From Actinomycetota bacterium (GTDB lineage Bacteria > Actinomycetota > Actinomycetes > S36-B12 > UBA10799), in NCBI GenBank assembly GCA_020636995.1, contig JACJWU010000001.1:310001-374000 (forward strand): a stretch of 64,000 nucleotides of DNA, written 5' to 3'. The position numbers were made by a program, and so were the translations under genes. Below are positions 30,283 through 38,005 of this stretch, piece after piece. The notes under the pieces are model-generated. The model saw only the letters and a program-made list of their open reading frames with translations, was not told where the DNA came from and did no database searches. The first letter of the stretch is position 1. Each line of letters starts with the position of its first letter.

Positions 30283-31145
30283 ACAACCCGCACTTCGAGG
30301 TGCTGATCGTCACGGGGATGTCCGGCGCCGGTCGCAGCACCGCGGCACGCGCGCTCGAGGACGCCGGCTGGTTCGTCGTGGACAACCTGCCACCGTCGCT
30401 GCTGCAGTCCACGATCGACCTGCTGCAGCCCCGGCAGGACGTGCAACGCCTCGCGGTGGTGGTCGACGTCCGCGGTGGCCCACTGTTCTCGAACCTCGTG
30501 AGCGTCACGCAGGCCCTACGCGATGCGCACGCGAATGTGGGGATCCTCTTCCTGGAGGCCTCCGAAGAGGCCCTGGTCCGGCGTTTCGAGTCCTCGCGGC
30601 GGCCGCACCCGCTGCAGGAGGACGGCACGCTGCTCGACGCGCTGCGCGAGGAGCGGGAGATGCTGCAGCCGTTCCGTGCCGGGGCGGACATGGTCATCGA
30701 CACGTCCACCACCTCGGTGCACGACCTGCGTCGGCTCGTCGACGCCAACTACCGGGGACCCGGGCCCACGTCCATCCGGGTGTCGGTGCTCAGCTTCGGT
30801 TTCAAGTACGGCATCCCGGTCGATGCGGACATGGTCGCCGATGTCCGCTTCCTGCCCAACCCCTACTGGGTACCTGATCTACGGGATCAGAACGGTACCG
30901 ATGCGGAAGTGAGCGATTACGTCCTCAGCCGCGAAGGTGCGCTGGACGTTCTGGACCACTACGCGGCCATCGTGGGGCTGGTGGCTGAGGGCTACGTGCG
31001 GGAGGGCAAGCGCTACGTCACCATCGGCATCGGCTGCACCGGGGGCAAACACCGCAGCGTCGCGATGGTGGAACGACTGGCACAGATGTTGCGCGATGAA
31101 GGGCACCAGGTTGTCGTGCAGCACCGGGATCTGGGCCGAGAATGA
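30279..31145 (+). CDS. rapZ: RapZ/YvcJ-type nucleotide-binding protein
   Basis: 288 aa. P-loop-like GMSGAGRST at residues 13-21, where the usual Lys is Arg, as I recall for other actinobacterial homologues. Walker B-like VVVDVRGG, and the conserved C-terminal domain with FGFKYGIP, DVRFLPNPYWV and GIGCTGGKHRSV. In E. coli RapZ targets the glmZ/glmY sRNAs; in Gram-positives the role is less clear. Conserved order rapZ-yvcK-whiA. ATGA overlaps on both sides show translational coupling with uvrC and yvcK. Confidence 0.95.
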   Translation: MNNPHFEVLIVTGMSGAGRSTAARALEDAGWFVVDNLPPSLLQSTIDLLQPRQDVQRLAVVVDVRGGPLFSNLVSVTQALRDAHANVGILFLEASEEALVRRFESSRRPHPLQEDGTLLDALREEREMLQPFRAGADMVIDTSTTSVHDLRRLVDANYRGPGPTSIRVSVLSFGFKYGIPVDADMVADVRFLPNPYWVPDLRDQNGTDAEVSDYVLSREGALDVLDHYAAIVGLVAEGYVREGKRYVTIGIGCTGGKHRSVAMVERLAQMLRDEGHQVVVQHRDLGRE

Positions 31146-32113
31146 AGCCGTTGTCGCGTACCGCGGATTGGTCGTCCGGCCCCCCGGTGGTGGCGCTGGG
31201 CGGGGGACACGGCCTCGCGGCCTCCTTGCGGGCGTTGCGCAGGATCACGGACTCCGTGACCGCCGTTGTGGGAGTCTCCGACGACGGCGGCTCGTCCGGG
31301 CGCATCCGGCGCGAGCTCGGGCTGATGCCCCCCGGCGATCTACGGATGGCCCTGGCGGCGCTGTGTGGGGACGATACCTGGGGTCGGACCTGGTCGCGGG
31401 TGCTGCAGCACCGGTTCAAGGGGGAGGGGGACCTGTCGGGCCATGCGGTGGGGAATCTGCTGATCTCCGCCCTGTGGGAGGAGACCGGCGACGTGGTGGC
31501 CGGTTTGGACTGGGTGGCCGCACTGCTGGAGGCCCAGGGACGGGTGCTGCCGGTGGCCCGGGAACCGGTGGATCTCATCGCGGAGGTGCGTGGGGTCGAC
31601 GGATCCGACACGATCACCACGTTGCGCGGCCAAGTGGATATCGCCACGACCACCGGTGAGGTGATGTCCTTGCGTATCGATCCGCCCGACCCGCAACCGT
31701 GCCTGCCGGTCGTCGAGGCGATCGGCACCGCCCGGATGGTGGTCCTGGGTCCGGGCAGTTGGTTCACGTCGGTCCTGCCGCACCTGTACGTGCGTCCTGT
31801 ACACGACGCGCTGCTCGCGACGTCGGCGACCAGGGTGCTTGTGATCAACGTGACGGCGCAGGAGGGTGAGACCACCGGCTTCACCCCGGCGCGGTACCTG
31901 CAGAACCTTCGGGACACGTTCCCGGACATCCGAGTGGATGCCGTGATCGTCGATCCCAGTTCCGTGCGTGACGAGCAGTCGCTGCTCGAGGCCTCGCGCG
32001 CGCTCGGTGCGCAGTTGGTCATCGAAGAGGTCCGGGCGGTCGAGGGAGGGTCCCCGGGCGGGGTCCACGACACGCTCCTGCTCGCCTCGGTGTTCCAGCG
32101 CATCCTGGACTGA
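31142..32113 (+). CDS. yvcK: YvcK-family gluconeogenesis factor
   Basis: 323 aa CofD/UPF0052-type protein. The nucleotide-binding start VVALGGGHGLAASLRALR (GGGHG at residues 20-24) is followed by GVSDDGGSSGRIRREL and PPGDLRMALAAL, and VLGPGSWFTSVLPHL later. YvcK is needed for growth on gluconeogenic carbon sources and for peptidoglycan precursor control in Bacillus and mycobacteria, and binds UDP-sugars. ATGA overlap with rapZ. A 54-bp gap then separates it from whiA. Confidence 0.95.
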   Translation: MKPLSRTADWSSGPPVVALGGGHGLAASLRALRRITDSVTAVVGVSDDGGSSGRIRRELGLMPPGDLRMALAALCGDDTWGRTWSRVLQHRFKGEGDLSGHAVGNLLISALWEETGDVVAGLDWVAALLEAQGRVLPVAREPVDLIAEVRGVDGSDTITTLRGQVDIATTTGEVMSLRIDPPDPQPCLPVVEAIGTARMVVLGPGSWFTSVLPHLYVRPVHDALLATSATRVLVINVTAQEGETTGFTPARYLQNLRDTFPDIRVDAVIVDPSSVRDEQSLLEASRALGAQLVIEEVRAVEGGSPGGVHDTLLLASVFQRILD

Positions 32114-32167
32114 CACGATCTGGACGTTCCCCTGCCCCGGCGTGTCGGTGCGTGTGAGTATTGGCGC

Positions 32168-33148
32168 ATGGCCATGACCGCCGCCGTGAAGGACGAACTC
32201 AACCAGCTCGAGATCACCAAGCCGTGTTGCCGCAAGGCCGAGACCTCGGCGATGCTCCGTTTCGGCGGTGCGTTGCACATCGTCAGCGGGAAGATCGTGG
32301 TCGAGGCGGAGTTCGACACCGGGGCTGCTGCCCGACGATTGCGCACCAACCTCTCCGAGATCTTCGGCCAGCAGGCCGATTTTGCGGTGGTGCACAAGGG
32401 TGGGCTGCGCAAAGGTACGCGCTACATGGTGCGAGTGGTCTCCGGCGGGGAGCAGTTGGCACGCCAGGCGGGCCTGGTGGATGCCTCCGGACGACCCGTG
32501 CGGGGCCTGCCACCCCACGTCGTGACTGCGGGGATCTGTGATGCCGAGGCTGCCTGGCGCGGCGCGTTCCTGGCACACGGGTCACTGACCGAACCCGGCC
32601 GGTCCTCCGCCCTTGAGATCACCTGCCCCGGACCGGAGGCAGCGCTGGCACTGGTTGGGGCGGCCCGCCGCATGGGTATCCCGGCGAAGAGCCGGGAGGT
32701 ACGTGGGGTGGAGCGGGTCGTGATCCGCGACGGTGATGCGATCAGTCAGATGCTGGCCCGGATGGGAGCCCACGCATCGGTCCTCGTGTGGGAGGAACGC
32801 CGAACCCGTCGGGAGGTGCGTGCCACCGCCAACCGACTGGCGAACTTCGACGATGCGAATCTGCGCCGCTCCGCCCGGGCCGCGGTGGCGGCCAGCGCGC
32901 GCGTGGAGCGGGCTCTGGAGATTCTGGGCGACGATGTGCCGGACCACCTGGCGGCTGCGGGGAAACTGCGGATGGAGCACCGGCAGGCGTCGCTGGAGGA
33001 ACTCGGGGCTCTTGCCGATCCGCCGATGACCAAGGACGCCATCGCAGGCCGGATCCGCCGATTGTTGGGGCTGGCCGACCGGCGGGCGCGGGAATTGGGC
33101 ATCCCGGACACCGAAGCGGGTCTTGCGGTCGACGACGAACTCGTCTGA
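32168..33148 (+). CDS. whiA: WhiA sporulation/cell-division transcription regulator
   Basis: 326 aa. N-terminal LAGLIDADG homing-endonuclease-like domain (VKDELNQLE, SAMLRFGGALHIV, AAWRGAFLAHGSL) and C-terminal WhiA helix-turn-helix (ANFDDANLRRSARAAVAA, HRQASLEELGALADPPMTKDAIAGRIRRL). In Streptomyces WhiA with WhiB controls sporulation septation; it is conserved in non-sporulating actinobacteria too. Start may be ATG 32168 or 32174; no typical -10 lies 6-7 nt from either. It sits just upstream of the gap operon promoter. Confidence 0.96.
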   Translation: MAMTAAVKDELNQLEITKPCCRKAETSAMLRFGGALHIVSGKIVVEAEFDTGAAARRLRTNLSEIFGQQADFAVVHKGGLRKGTRYMVRVVSGGEQLARQAGLVDASGRPVRGLPPHVVTAGICDAEAAWRGAFLAHGSLTEPGRSSALEITCPGPEAALALVGAARRMGIPAKSREVRGVERVVIRDGDAISQMLARMGAHASVLVWEERRTRREVRATANRLANFDDANLRRSARAAVAASARVERALEILGDDVPDHLAAAGKLRMEHRQASLEELGALADPPMTKDAIAGRIRRLLGLADRRARELGIPDTEAGLAVDDELV

Positions 33149-33156
33149 CCAACCGA

Positions 33157-33162
33157 TAGAAT
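33157..33162 (+). promoter_or_regulatory. -10 hexamer TAGAAT for the gap-pgk-tpiA operon
   Basis: TAGAAT 9 bp after the whiA stop. Expected transcription start is near 33169, inside the palindrome that follows. Confidence 0.5.
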
Positions 33163-33164
33163 TG

Positions 33165-33188
33165 GATTACTCAACCTAAGGAGTAATC
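33165..33188. promoter_or_regulatory. palindrome at the gap promoter, probable operator
   Basis: Perfect inverted repeat GATTACTC-N8-GAGTAATC, AT-rich in a GC-rich genome. It spans the expected transcription start and overlaps the AAGGAG ribosome binding site (33178-33183), 6 nt before the GTG start. Only part of the left arm would be transcribed, so a DNA operator is more likely than an RNA hairpin. The binding protein is unknown. Confidence 0.55.
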
Positions 33189-33189
33189 A

Positions 33190-34218
33190 GTGACAATTCG
33201 CGTCGGCATCAACGGATTCGGACGTATCGGTCGCAACTTCTACCGCGCGGTGGAGGCACTCGGGGACTCGCAGACTGCTTTCGGCAATGAGCCGATCGAG
33301 ATCGTCGCCGTGAACGACCTGACCGACATCGCCACATTGGCCCACCTACTGAAGTACGACAGTGTTCTCGGTCGGCTGCCCGGCGAGGTGACCTCGACCG
33401 ACACCGAGATCATCCACGACGGGAAGTCCATCAAGGTCATGGCCGAGCGCGACCCCGCCGCTCTGGGCTGGGGCGACCTCGGTGTCGACTACGTCATCGA
33501 GTCCACCGGACACTTCACCAAAGGCGAGGATGCCCGCAAGCACATCGAGGCCGGCGCCAAGAAGGTCATCATCTCCGCCCCCGCCAAGGGTGAGGACGCG
33601 ACCTTCGTCATGGGCGTGAACCACAAGGACTACAACCCCGCGCAGCACAACGTCGTGTCGAACGCCTCCTGCACCACCAACTGCCTGGCGCCGATGGCCA
33701 AGGTGCTCGTGGACAACTTCGGCATCGAAGACGGCATGATGACCACGATCCACGCCTACACCAACGACCAGAACGTGCTGGACTTCCCGCACAAGGACCT
33801 GCGTCGTGCGCGTGCCGCCGCCATCAACATGATCCCCACCACAACCGGTGCCGCCAAGGCGATCGCTCTGGTCATTCCGGAACTCAAGGGCAAGCTCGAC
33901 GGGTACGCGATGCGCGTGCCCACCCCGACCGGCTCCGCCACGGACCTCACCGTCAACCTGGGCAAGGCCGTTGCCGCCGACGAGATCAACGCCGCGATGC
34001 GTGCCGCCGCCGAGGGTGAACTCAAGGGCATTCTGCGCTACACGGAGGACCCGATCGTGTCCACCGACATCGTCACCGACCCGGCGTCCTGCATCTTCGA
34101 CGCCTCGTTGACGAACTCCATGGGTTCGCTGGCGAAGGTCCTGGGCTGGTACGACAACGAGTGGGGTTACTCCAACCGCCTCGTCGACCTCATCCGCTAC
34201 ATGGCGTCCGTCGACTGA
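33190..34218 (+). CDS. gap: glyceraldehyde-3-phosphate dehydrogenase
   Basis: 342 aa type I GAPDH. NAD motif NGFGRIGRN with GFGRIG at residues 9-14; catalytic Cys161 in SNASCTTNCLAPMAK; the partner His lies in the usual HAYTNDQ stretch; the C-terminal WYDNEWGYSNRL motif is intact. It interconverts glyceraldehyde-3-phosphate and 1,3-bisphosphoglycerate. There is a small extra loop near residues 26-35 (DSQTAFGNEP). GTG start with AAGGAG 6 nt before it. First gene of gap-pgk-tpiA; its stop overlaps pgk by one base (TGATG). Confidence 0.98.
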   Translation: MTIRVGINGFGRIGRNFYRAVEALGDSQTAFGNEPIEIVAVNDLTDIATLAHLLKYDSVLGRLPGEVTSTDTEIIHDGKSIKVMAERDPAALGWGDLGVDYVIESTGHFTKGEDARKHIEAGAKKVIISAPAKGEDATFVMGVNHKDYNPAQHNVVSNASCTTNCLAPMAKVLVDNFGIEDGMMTTIHAYTNDQNVLDFPHKDLRRARAAAINMIPTTTGAAKAIALVIPELKGKLDGYAMRVPTPTGSATDLTVNLGKAVAADEINAAMRAAAEGELKGILRYTEDPIVSTDIVTDPASCIFDASLTNSMGSLAKVLGWYDNEWGYSNRLVDLIRYMASVD

Positions 34219-35390
34219 TGCACACTCTCAGCGACCTGAATCTGCAGGGCGCTTCGGTGCTGGTGCGCCTGGATCTGAACGTCCCGCTCGCCGACGGCGA
34301 GATCACCGACGACGGACGGATCCGGGCCGCCGTGCCCACCCTCAAGGAACTGCTGGAGGCCGGGGCTGCGCCTGTCGTTGTGGCGCACCTCGGTCGCCCC
34401 AAGGGTGAGGTGAAGCCCGAGCTGTCCCTGGCACCTGTGGCCACGCGCATGGCCGAGCTCGTCGGGGTCCCGGTGGAACTGGCCCCGGCGGGGGATTTTC
34501 CGCCCGCCAGGCCGGGCACCATCGTGCTCCTGGAGAACATCCGCTTCGACCCACGTGAGGCGAGCAAGGATCAGGCCGAACGTGCCGCACTCGCCACGGA
34601 ACTGGCGGCCGGTCGCGACGCGTATGTCAGTGACGGGTTCGGGGTGCTGCACCGCGAGCAGGCCAGCGTCACCGACGTGGCGAAACTGCTCCCGAACGCC
34701 GCCGGACGGTTGGTGGAGAAGGAGATCCGTTCCTTCGAGTCCGTGCTCAAGGACCCTGCCCGCCCGTACACGGTGGTGCTCGGAGGGTCCAAGGTCTCGG
34801 ACAAGTTGCTGGTCATCGACAACCTGTTGAAGTCCGTCGACCGGCTCATCATCGGTGGCGGGATGTGCTTCACGTTCCTTGCCGCTGAGGGGCACGCCAT
34901 CGGCGACTCGCTGTTCGAGCCGGACTGGGTGGACGCCTGTCTGCAGATCCTCAAGGACGCCCGCGAGCGCGGCGTAGAGGTGCTGTTGCCCACCGACGTG
35001 GTCATCGCCCAGGACATCGCAGCCGACGCCGATACCGACGTCGTGAAGGTGGAGCAGGGGATCCCCGACGGCTGGAAGGGTCTGGATATCGGACCGCAGA
35101 CAGCTGCGGCGTACGCGCAGGCCGTCCTGGATTCGGCCACCGTGGTGTGGAACGGCCCGATGGGCGTGTTCGAGGTCGCACCGTTCGCCGCCGGCACCAT
35201 TGCGGTGGCGAGAGCCCTTGCCGAGACGGACGGTTTCACGGTCGTGGGTGGGGGAGACTCCGCTGCCGCCGTGCGCTTGCTGGACATCGACGCTGACGCG
35301 ATAGATCACATCTCGACCGGTGGCGGGGCGAGCCTGGAACTGCTCGAGGGCAAGACCCTGCCGGGGATCGCCGTATTGGAGGACGCATGA
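34218..35390 (+). CDS. pgk: phosphoglycerate kinase
   Basis: 390 aa. Substrate-binding VLVRLDLNVPLADG near residues 14-27, AHLGRPKG, and ENIRFDPREASKD; the nucleotide end has VWNGPMGVFEVAPF and GGGDSAAAV, then STGGGASLELLEGK. It transfers phosphate from 1,3-bisphosphoglycerate to ADP. ATG 34218 shares one base with the gap stop, so translation is coupled; a longer open frame upstream is the shadow of gap. It overlaps tpiA by ATGA. Confidence 0.98.
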   Translation: MHTLSDLNLQGASVLVRLDLNVPLADGEITDDGRIRAAVPTLKELLEAGAAPVVVAHLGRPKGEVKPELSLAPVATRMAELVGVPVELAPAGDFPPARPGTIVLLENIRFDPREASKDQAERAALATELAAGRDAYVSDGFGVLHREQASVTDVAKLLPNAAGRLVEKEIRSFESVLKDPARPYTVVLGGSKVSDKLLVIDNLLKSVDRLIIGGGMCFTFLAAEGHAIGDSLFEPDWVDACLQILKDARERGVEVLLPTDVVIAQDIAADADTDVVKVEQGIPDGWKGLDIGPQTAAAYAQAVLDSATVVWNGPMGVFEVAPFAAGTIAVARALAETDGFTVVGGGDSAAAVRLLDIDADAIDHISTGGGASLELLEGKTLPGIAVLEDA

Positions 35391-36175
35391 CTCGCAAGCC
35401 GCTGATGGCGGGCAACTGGAAGATGCACCTGAACCACCTGGAAGCGATCGCTCTGGTGCAGAAGATCGCCTTCCTGCTCAAGGACGACGACTACGCGGCC
35501 GTCGATGTGGTGGTGCTGCCGCCGTTCACCGATATCCGCAGCGTGCAGACGCTGGTCGAGGGCGACAAGCTCAAGATCGGCTACGGCGCGCAGGATGTCT
35601 CACAGCACGCGGCGGGTGCCTACACCGGAGAGATCGCCGGACTCATGCTGTCCAAACTCGGGTGCAGTTACGTCACGGTCGGCCACAGCGAGCGGCGCAC
35701 GTACCACGACGAGACCGATGCGATCGTCAACGCGAAGGCACGAGCTGCGTTGGACAACGGCCTGGTGCCCATCGTGTGCGTCGGTGAGCACCTCGACATT
35801 CGGCAGGCGGGCAACCACGTGGAGCACGTGGCCGATCAACTCGTCGGCAGCCTCGAGGGGCTCACCGAGGAGCAGATGGTCAACGTCGTCATCGCGTATG
35901 AACCTGTCTGGGCGATCGGAACCGGCGAGGTGGCCTCACCGGAGGACGCGCAGGAGGTCTGCCACGTGATCCGGGAATGGCTCGATGAGCAGTACGGCAG
36001 CGGTGTGGCCGAGCAGGTCCGCATCCTCTACGGCGGATCCGTGAAGTCCACCAATATCGCCGGGATCATGGCCAAGCCCGACGTCGACGGTGCGCTTATC
36101 GGCGGGGCGAGCCTGGACGCCGACGAGTTCGCAACCATCGTCCGGTACCGCCTCCACCCGCAGGTCGACGCCTGA
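35387..36175 (+). CDS. tpiA: triosephosphate isomerase
   Basis: 262 aa TIM barrel. Catalytic residues visible: Lys12 in AGNWKMH, His100 in VGHSERR and Glu172 in AYEPVWAIGTG; the phosphate-binding LYGGSVKSTNI and GALIGGASLD are present. It interconverts dihydroxyacetone phosphate and glyceraldehyde-3-phosphate. Last gene of the gap operon, coupled to pgk by ATGA. No terminator hairpin is evident before the secG promoter. Confidence 0.98.
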   Translation: MTRKPLMAGNWKMHLNHLEAIALVQKIAFLLKDDDYAAVDVVVLPPFTDIRSVQTLVEGDKLKIGYGAQDVSQHAAGAYTGEIAGLMLSKLGCSYVTVGHSERRTYHDETDAIVNAKARAALDNGLVPIVCVGEHLDIRQAGNHVEHVADQLVGSLEGLTEEQMVNVVIAYEPVWAIGTGEVASPEDAQEVCHVIREWLDEQYGSGVAEQVRILYGGSVKSTNIAGIMAKPDVDGALIGGASLDADEFATIVRYRLHPQVDA

Positions 36176-36178
36176 GGT

Positions 36179-36184
36179 TACAGT
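36179..36184 (+). promoter_or_regulatory. -10 hexamer TACAGT for secG
   Basis: TACAGT a few bases after the tpiA stop, with a leader of about 24 nt that carries AGGGAGG (36203-36209) before the ATG at 36215. Confidence 0.45.
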
Positions 36185-36214
36185 TGAGGCTGCTGCACGT
36201 ACAGGGAGGCATTC

Positions 36215-36445
36215 ATGGTTCTGGCACTTGAGGTGCTGTTGCTGGTGACCAGCGTGCTGCTCATCGTGTTGGTGTTGCTGCACAAGGGCAAGGGCGGGGG
36301 TCTTTCCGACCTGTTCGGCGGTGGCGTCAGCACGTCTCTTGGAGGGTCGAGTGTTGCCGAACGCAACCTCGACCGGGTGACTGTGGGTGTGGGCCTGATC
36401 TGGGCCGCGACCATCGTGGCTCTCGGGTTGATCACCAAGTCCTGA
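36215..36445 (+). CDS. secG: preprotein translocase subunit SecG
   Basis: 76 aa. Two hydrophobic helices (about residues 3-22 and 53-73) separated by the Gly-rich loop KGKGGGLSDLFGGGVSTSLG typical of SecG. It assists SecYE in protein export. Location just after tpiA is conserved in actinobacteria (Rv1440 in M. tuberculosis). Good ribosome binding site. rbpA follows after 15 bp. Confidence 0.96.
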   Translation: MVLALEVLLLVTSVLLIVLVLLHKGKGGGLSDLFGGGVSTSLGGSSVAERNLDRVTVGVGLIWAATIVALGLITKS

Positions 36446-36460
36446 CGGAAGGGGCCTCAC

Positions 36461-36793
36461 GTGGCCGGTGGCAGTGCGATTCGGGGAAGCCGGGTGGGGG
36501 CCGGTCCGATGGGTGAGGCGGAGCGCGGTGACGCCGCCCCGCGCAAGAAGGTTTCGTTCTACTGTGCCAACGGCCATGAGAGCACTCCCAGCTTCGCGCA
36601 GGACGCGGCCCCGCCCACCGAGTGGGACTGTCCTCGGTGTGGCTTGCCGGCCGGGCAGGACGCCGAGAACCCACCCGCGCCTCCGAAGACCGAGCCGTAC
36701 AAGACCCACCTGGCCTACGTCAAAGAGCGTCGTTCGGGTGGCGAGGCGGATGCCCTGCTCGACGAGGCGATGAAGAATCTGCCGGAGGCCTGA
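36461..36793 (+). CDS. rbpA: RNA polymerase-binding protein RbpA
   Basis: 110 aa. N-terminal GGSAIRGSRVGAGPMGEAER is the family opening; the central zinc module FYCANGHE...EWDCPRCG supplies Cys35, His39, Cys57 and Cys60; the C-terminal sigma-interaction part contains KTHLAYVKERR. RbpA is an actinobacterial activator that stabilises open complexes with the primary sigma factor. Start GTG 36461 has GGAAGGGG upstream. Probably co-transcribed with secG. Confidence 0.96.
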   Translation: MAGGSAIRGSRVGAGPMGEAERGDAAPRKKVSFYCANGHESTPSFAQDAAPPTEWDCPRCGLPAGQDAENPPAPPKTEPYKTHLAYVKERRSGGEADALLDEAMKNLPEA

Positions 36794-36819
36794 ACCGGGC
36801 GACGGGGTCGTTGAGACGC

Positions 36820-36825
36820 TACCGT
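36820..36825 (+). promoter_or_regulatory. -10 hexamer TACCGT for the zinc peptidase gene
   Basis: TACCGT with a leader of about 20 nt carrying AGGAGG (36842-36847) before GTG 36853. Confidence 0.45.
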
Positions 36826-36852
36826 ATGCGGTGAATCCGGCAGGAGGCCCGC

Positions 36853-37821
36853 GTGAAGTTCGACGACAACAACCTCGACATGTCGAGGGTCGACGACCGG
36901 CGCGATGGTCGCGGCGGCCCACCGACAGGTGGCACGCGCGGTGGGGATCCCACCGCCGGGCTTCTGCAGTTGCTGCTGGCCAGCAAATTGGGCAAGGGCG
37001 GAGGCGGAATCGTCCTGGTGCTGGCCGCACTGCTGATCTTCGGTTTCTGTAGTCAGACGCAGGACCCCACGGCGCAGGTACCGCTTGACTCCTCGTTCAA
37101 CGCCCCGCCCGGTGCCCAGGGGGTGGGCACGTCGCTTGCGCAGAAGTGCACCGAAGATGCTGCGGACGGCGTCTTCGAGAACACCGACTGTCTGCTGGTG
37201 AAGGCGTTCAACGAGACCGACGAGGTCTGGAGCGGCTACTTCGCCACCACCGGCCAGCGGTTCCGCGAACCGCAGTTGACCTTCTTCGACGGGCAGACCC
37301 GCACCGGATGTGGCCCTGCCGACACCAGTGTCGGACCGTTCTACTGCCCGGCCGACGAGCGCATCTACTTCGACCTCGGGTTCAGCCGGGAACTGCAACG
37401 GCTGGGCGTGCAAGGGCAGTACGCGATGGTCTACATCATGGCCCACGAGTACGGGCACCACCTGCAGAACATCTCCGGGATCGAACGCCAGGTCCGCAAG
37501 GCCCAGAATGCGAATCGCCGCAACGCCAACGACTACAGCGTCGCCATGGAACTGCAGGCTGACTGCTTCGCGGGGGTCTGGGGACGCCTTGCCAACGATC
37601 AGGGCAACGTCGTCATCACTCCCGAGGAGTTCCAGCAGGCCACGAACGCGGCGGCGGCGGTCGGGGACGACCGGATTCAGAAGGGTGCCGGGATGCGGGT
37701 CAACCCGGACACGTTCACGCACGGATCGGCCAAGCAGCGCACGTTCTGGTACACCCGAGGCTACGACCAGGGAACTCCGCAAGCGTGCAACACGTTCAAG
37801 GAACTCGGGCTTCCGCTGTAG
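36853..37821 (+). CDS. membrane-anchored neutral zinc metallopeptidase (YpfJ family)
   Basis: 322 aa. A polar N-terminus with many Asp, Arg and Gly precedes one membrane helix at about residues 52-66, then an outside domain with HEYGHH (198-203), the zincin HExxH core, and the third-ligand region MELQADCFAGVWG. Several Cys (100, 113, 153, 165) suggest disulfides. This is the YpfJ/zinc_peptidase family; substrates are unknown. GTG start with AGGAGG 5 nt before it. It converges on the pgl operon, with the 61-bp repeats between the two. Confidence 0.9.
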   Translation: MKFDDNNLDMSRVDDRRDGRGGPPTGGTRGGDPTAGLLQLLLASKLGKGGGGIVLVLAALLIFGFCSQTQDPTAQVPLDSSFNAPPGAQGVGTSLAQKCTEDAADGVFENTDCLLVKAFNETDEVWSGYFATTGQRFREPQLTFFDGQTRTGCGPADTSVGPFYCPADERIYFDLGFSRELQRLGVQGQYAMVYIMAHEYGHHLQNISGIERQVRKAQNANRRNANDYSVAMELQADCFAGVWGRLANDQGNVVITPEEFQQATNAAAAVGDDRIQKGAGMRVNPDTFTHGSAKQRTFWYTRGYDQGTPQACNTFKELGLPL

Positions 37822-37865
37822 GTACGCGGCTTTGGTGGCTCTGGATGCTCGATGCCGGCCGCCGG

Positions 37866-38000
37866 ATCGACAACTCAGGTGCGTTGTGGGCACCCAACCC
37901 CGATGCTGGCGACGACTGGGTGCCTGATCGACAACTCAGGTGCGTTGTGGGCACCCAACCCGGACGGCGGCGGCGACTGGGTGCCTGATCGACAACTCGC
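37866..38000. repeat. 61-bp direct tandem repeat with internal hairpins
   Basis: Copies start at 37866, 37927 and 37988 (each opening ATCGACAACTC), period exactly 61 bp; the third copy keeps only about 11 bp. Each full unit carries GGCACCCA and TGGGTGCC (37889-37896 with 37917-37924; 37950-37957 with 37978-37985), an 8-bp stem, plus ACAAC with GTTGT. The period is not a multiple of three and the region lies between two stop codons, so it is non-coding. It may terminate both converging operons. Confidence 0.75.
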
Positions 38001-38005
38001 TGACC

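Noticed and set aside
33165..33188. Riboswitch or attenuator for the gap operon.
   Set aside because: The likely transcription start lies within the left arm, so the full stem would not exist in RNA, and the leader is too short for an aptamer.
37785..37988. A short plus-strand frame running through the 61-bp repeats.
   Set aside because: The repeat period is not a multiple of three, so the copies are read in different frames and give unlike peptides. Non-coding.
37866..38000. CRISPR array.
   Set aside because: The copies are adjacent with no unique spacers, only two are complete, and no cas genes are present.
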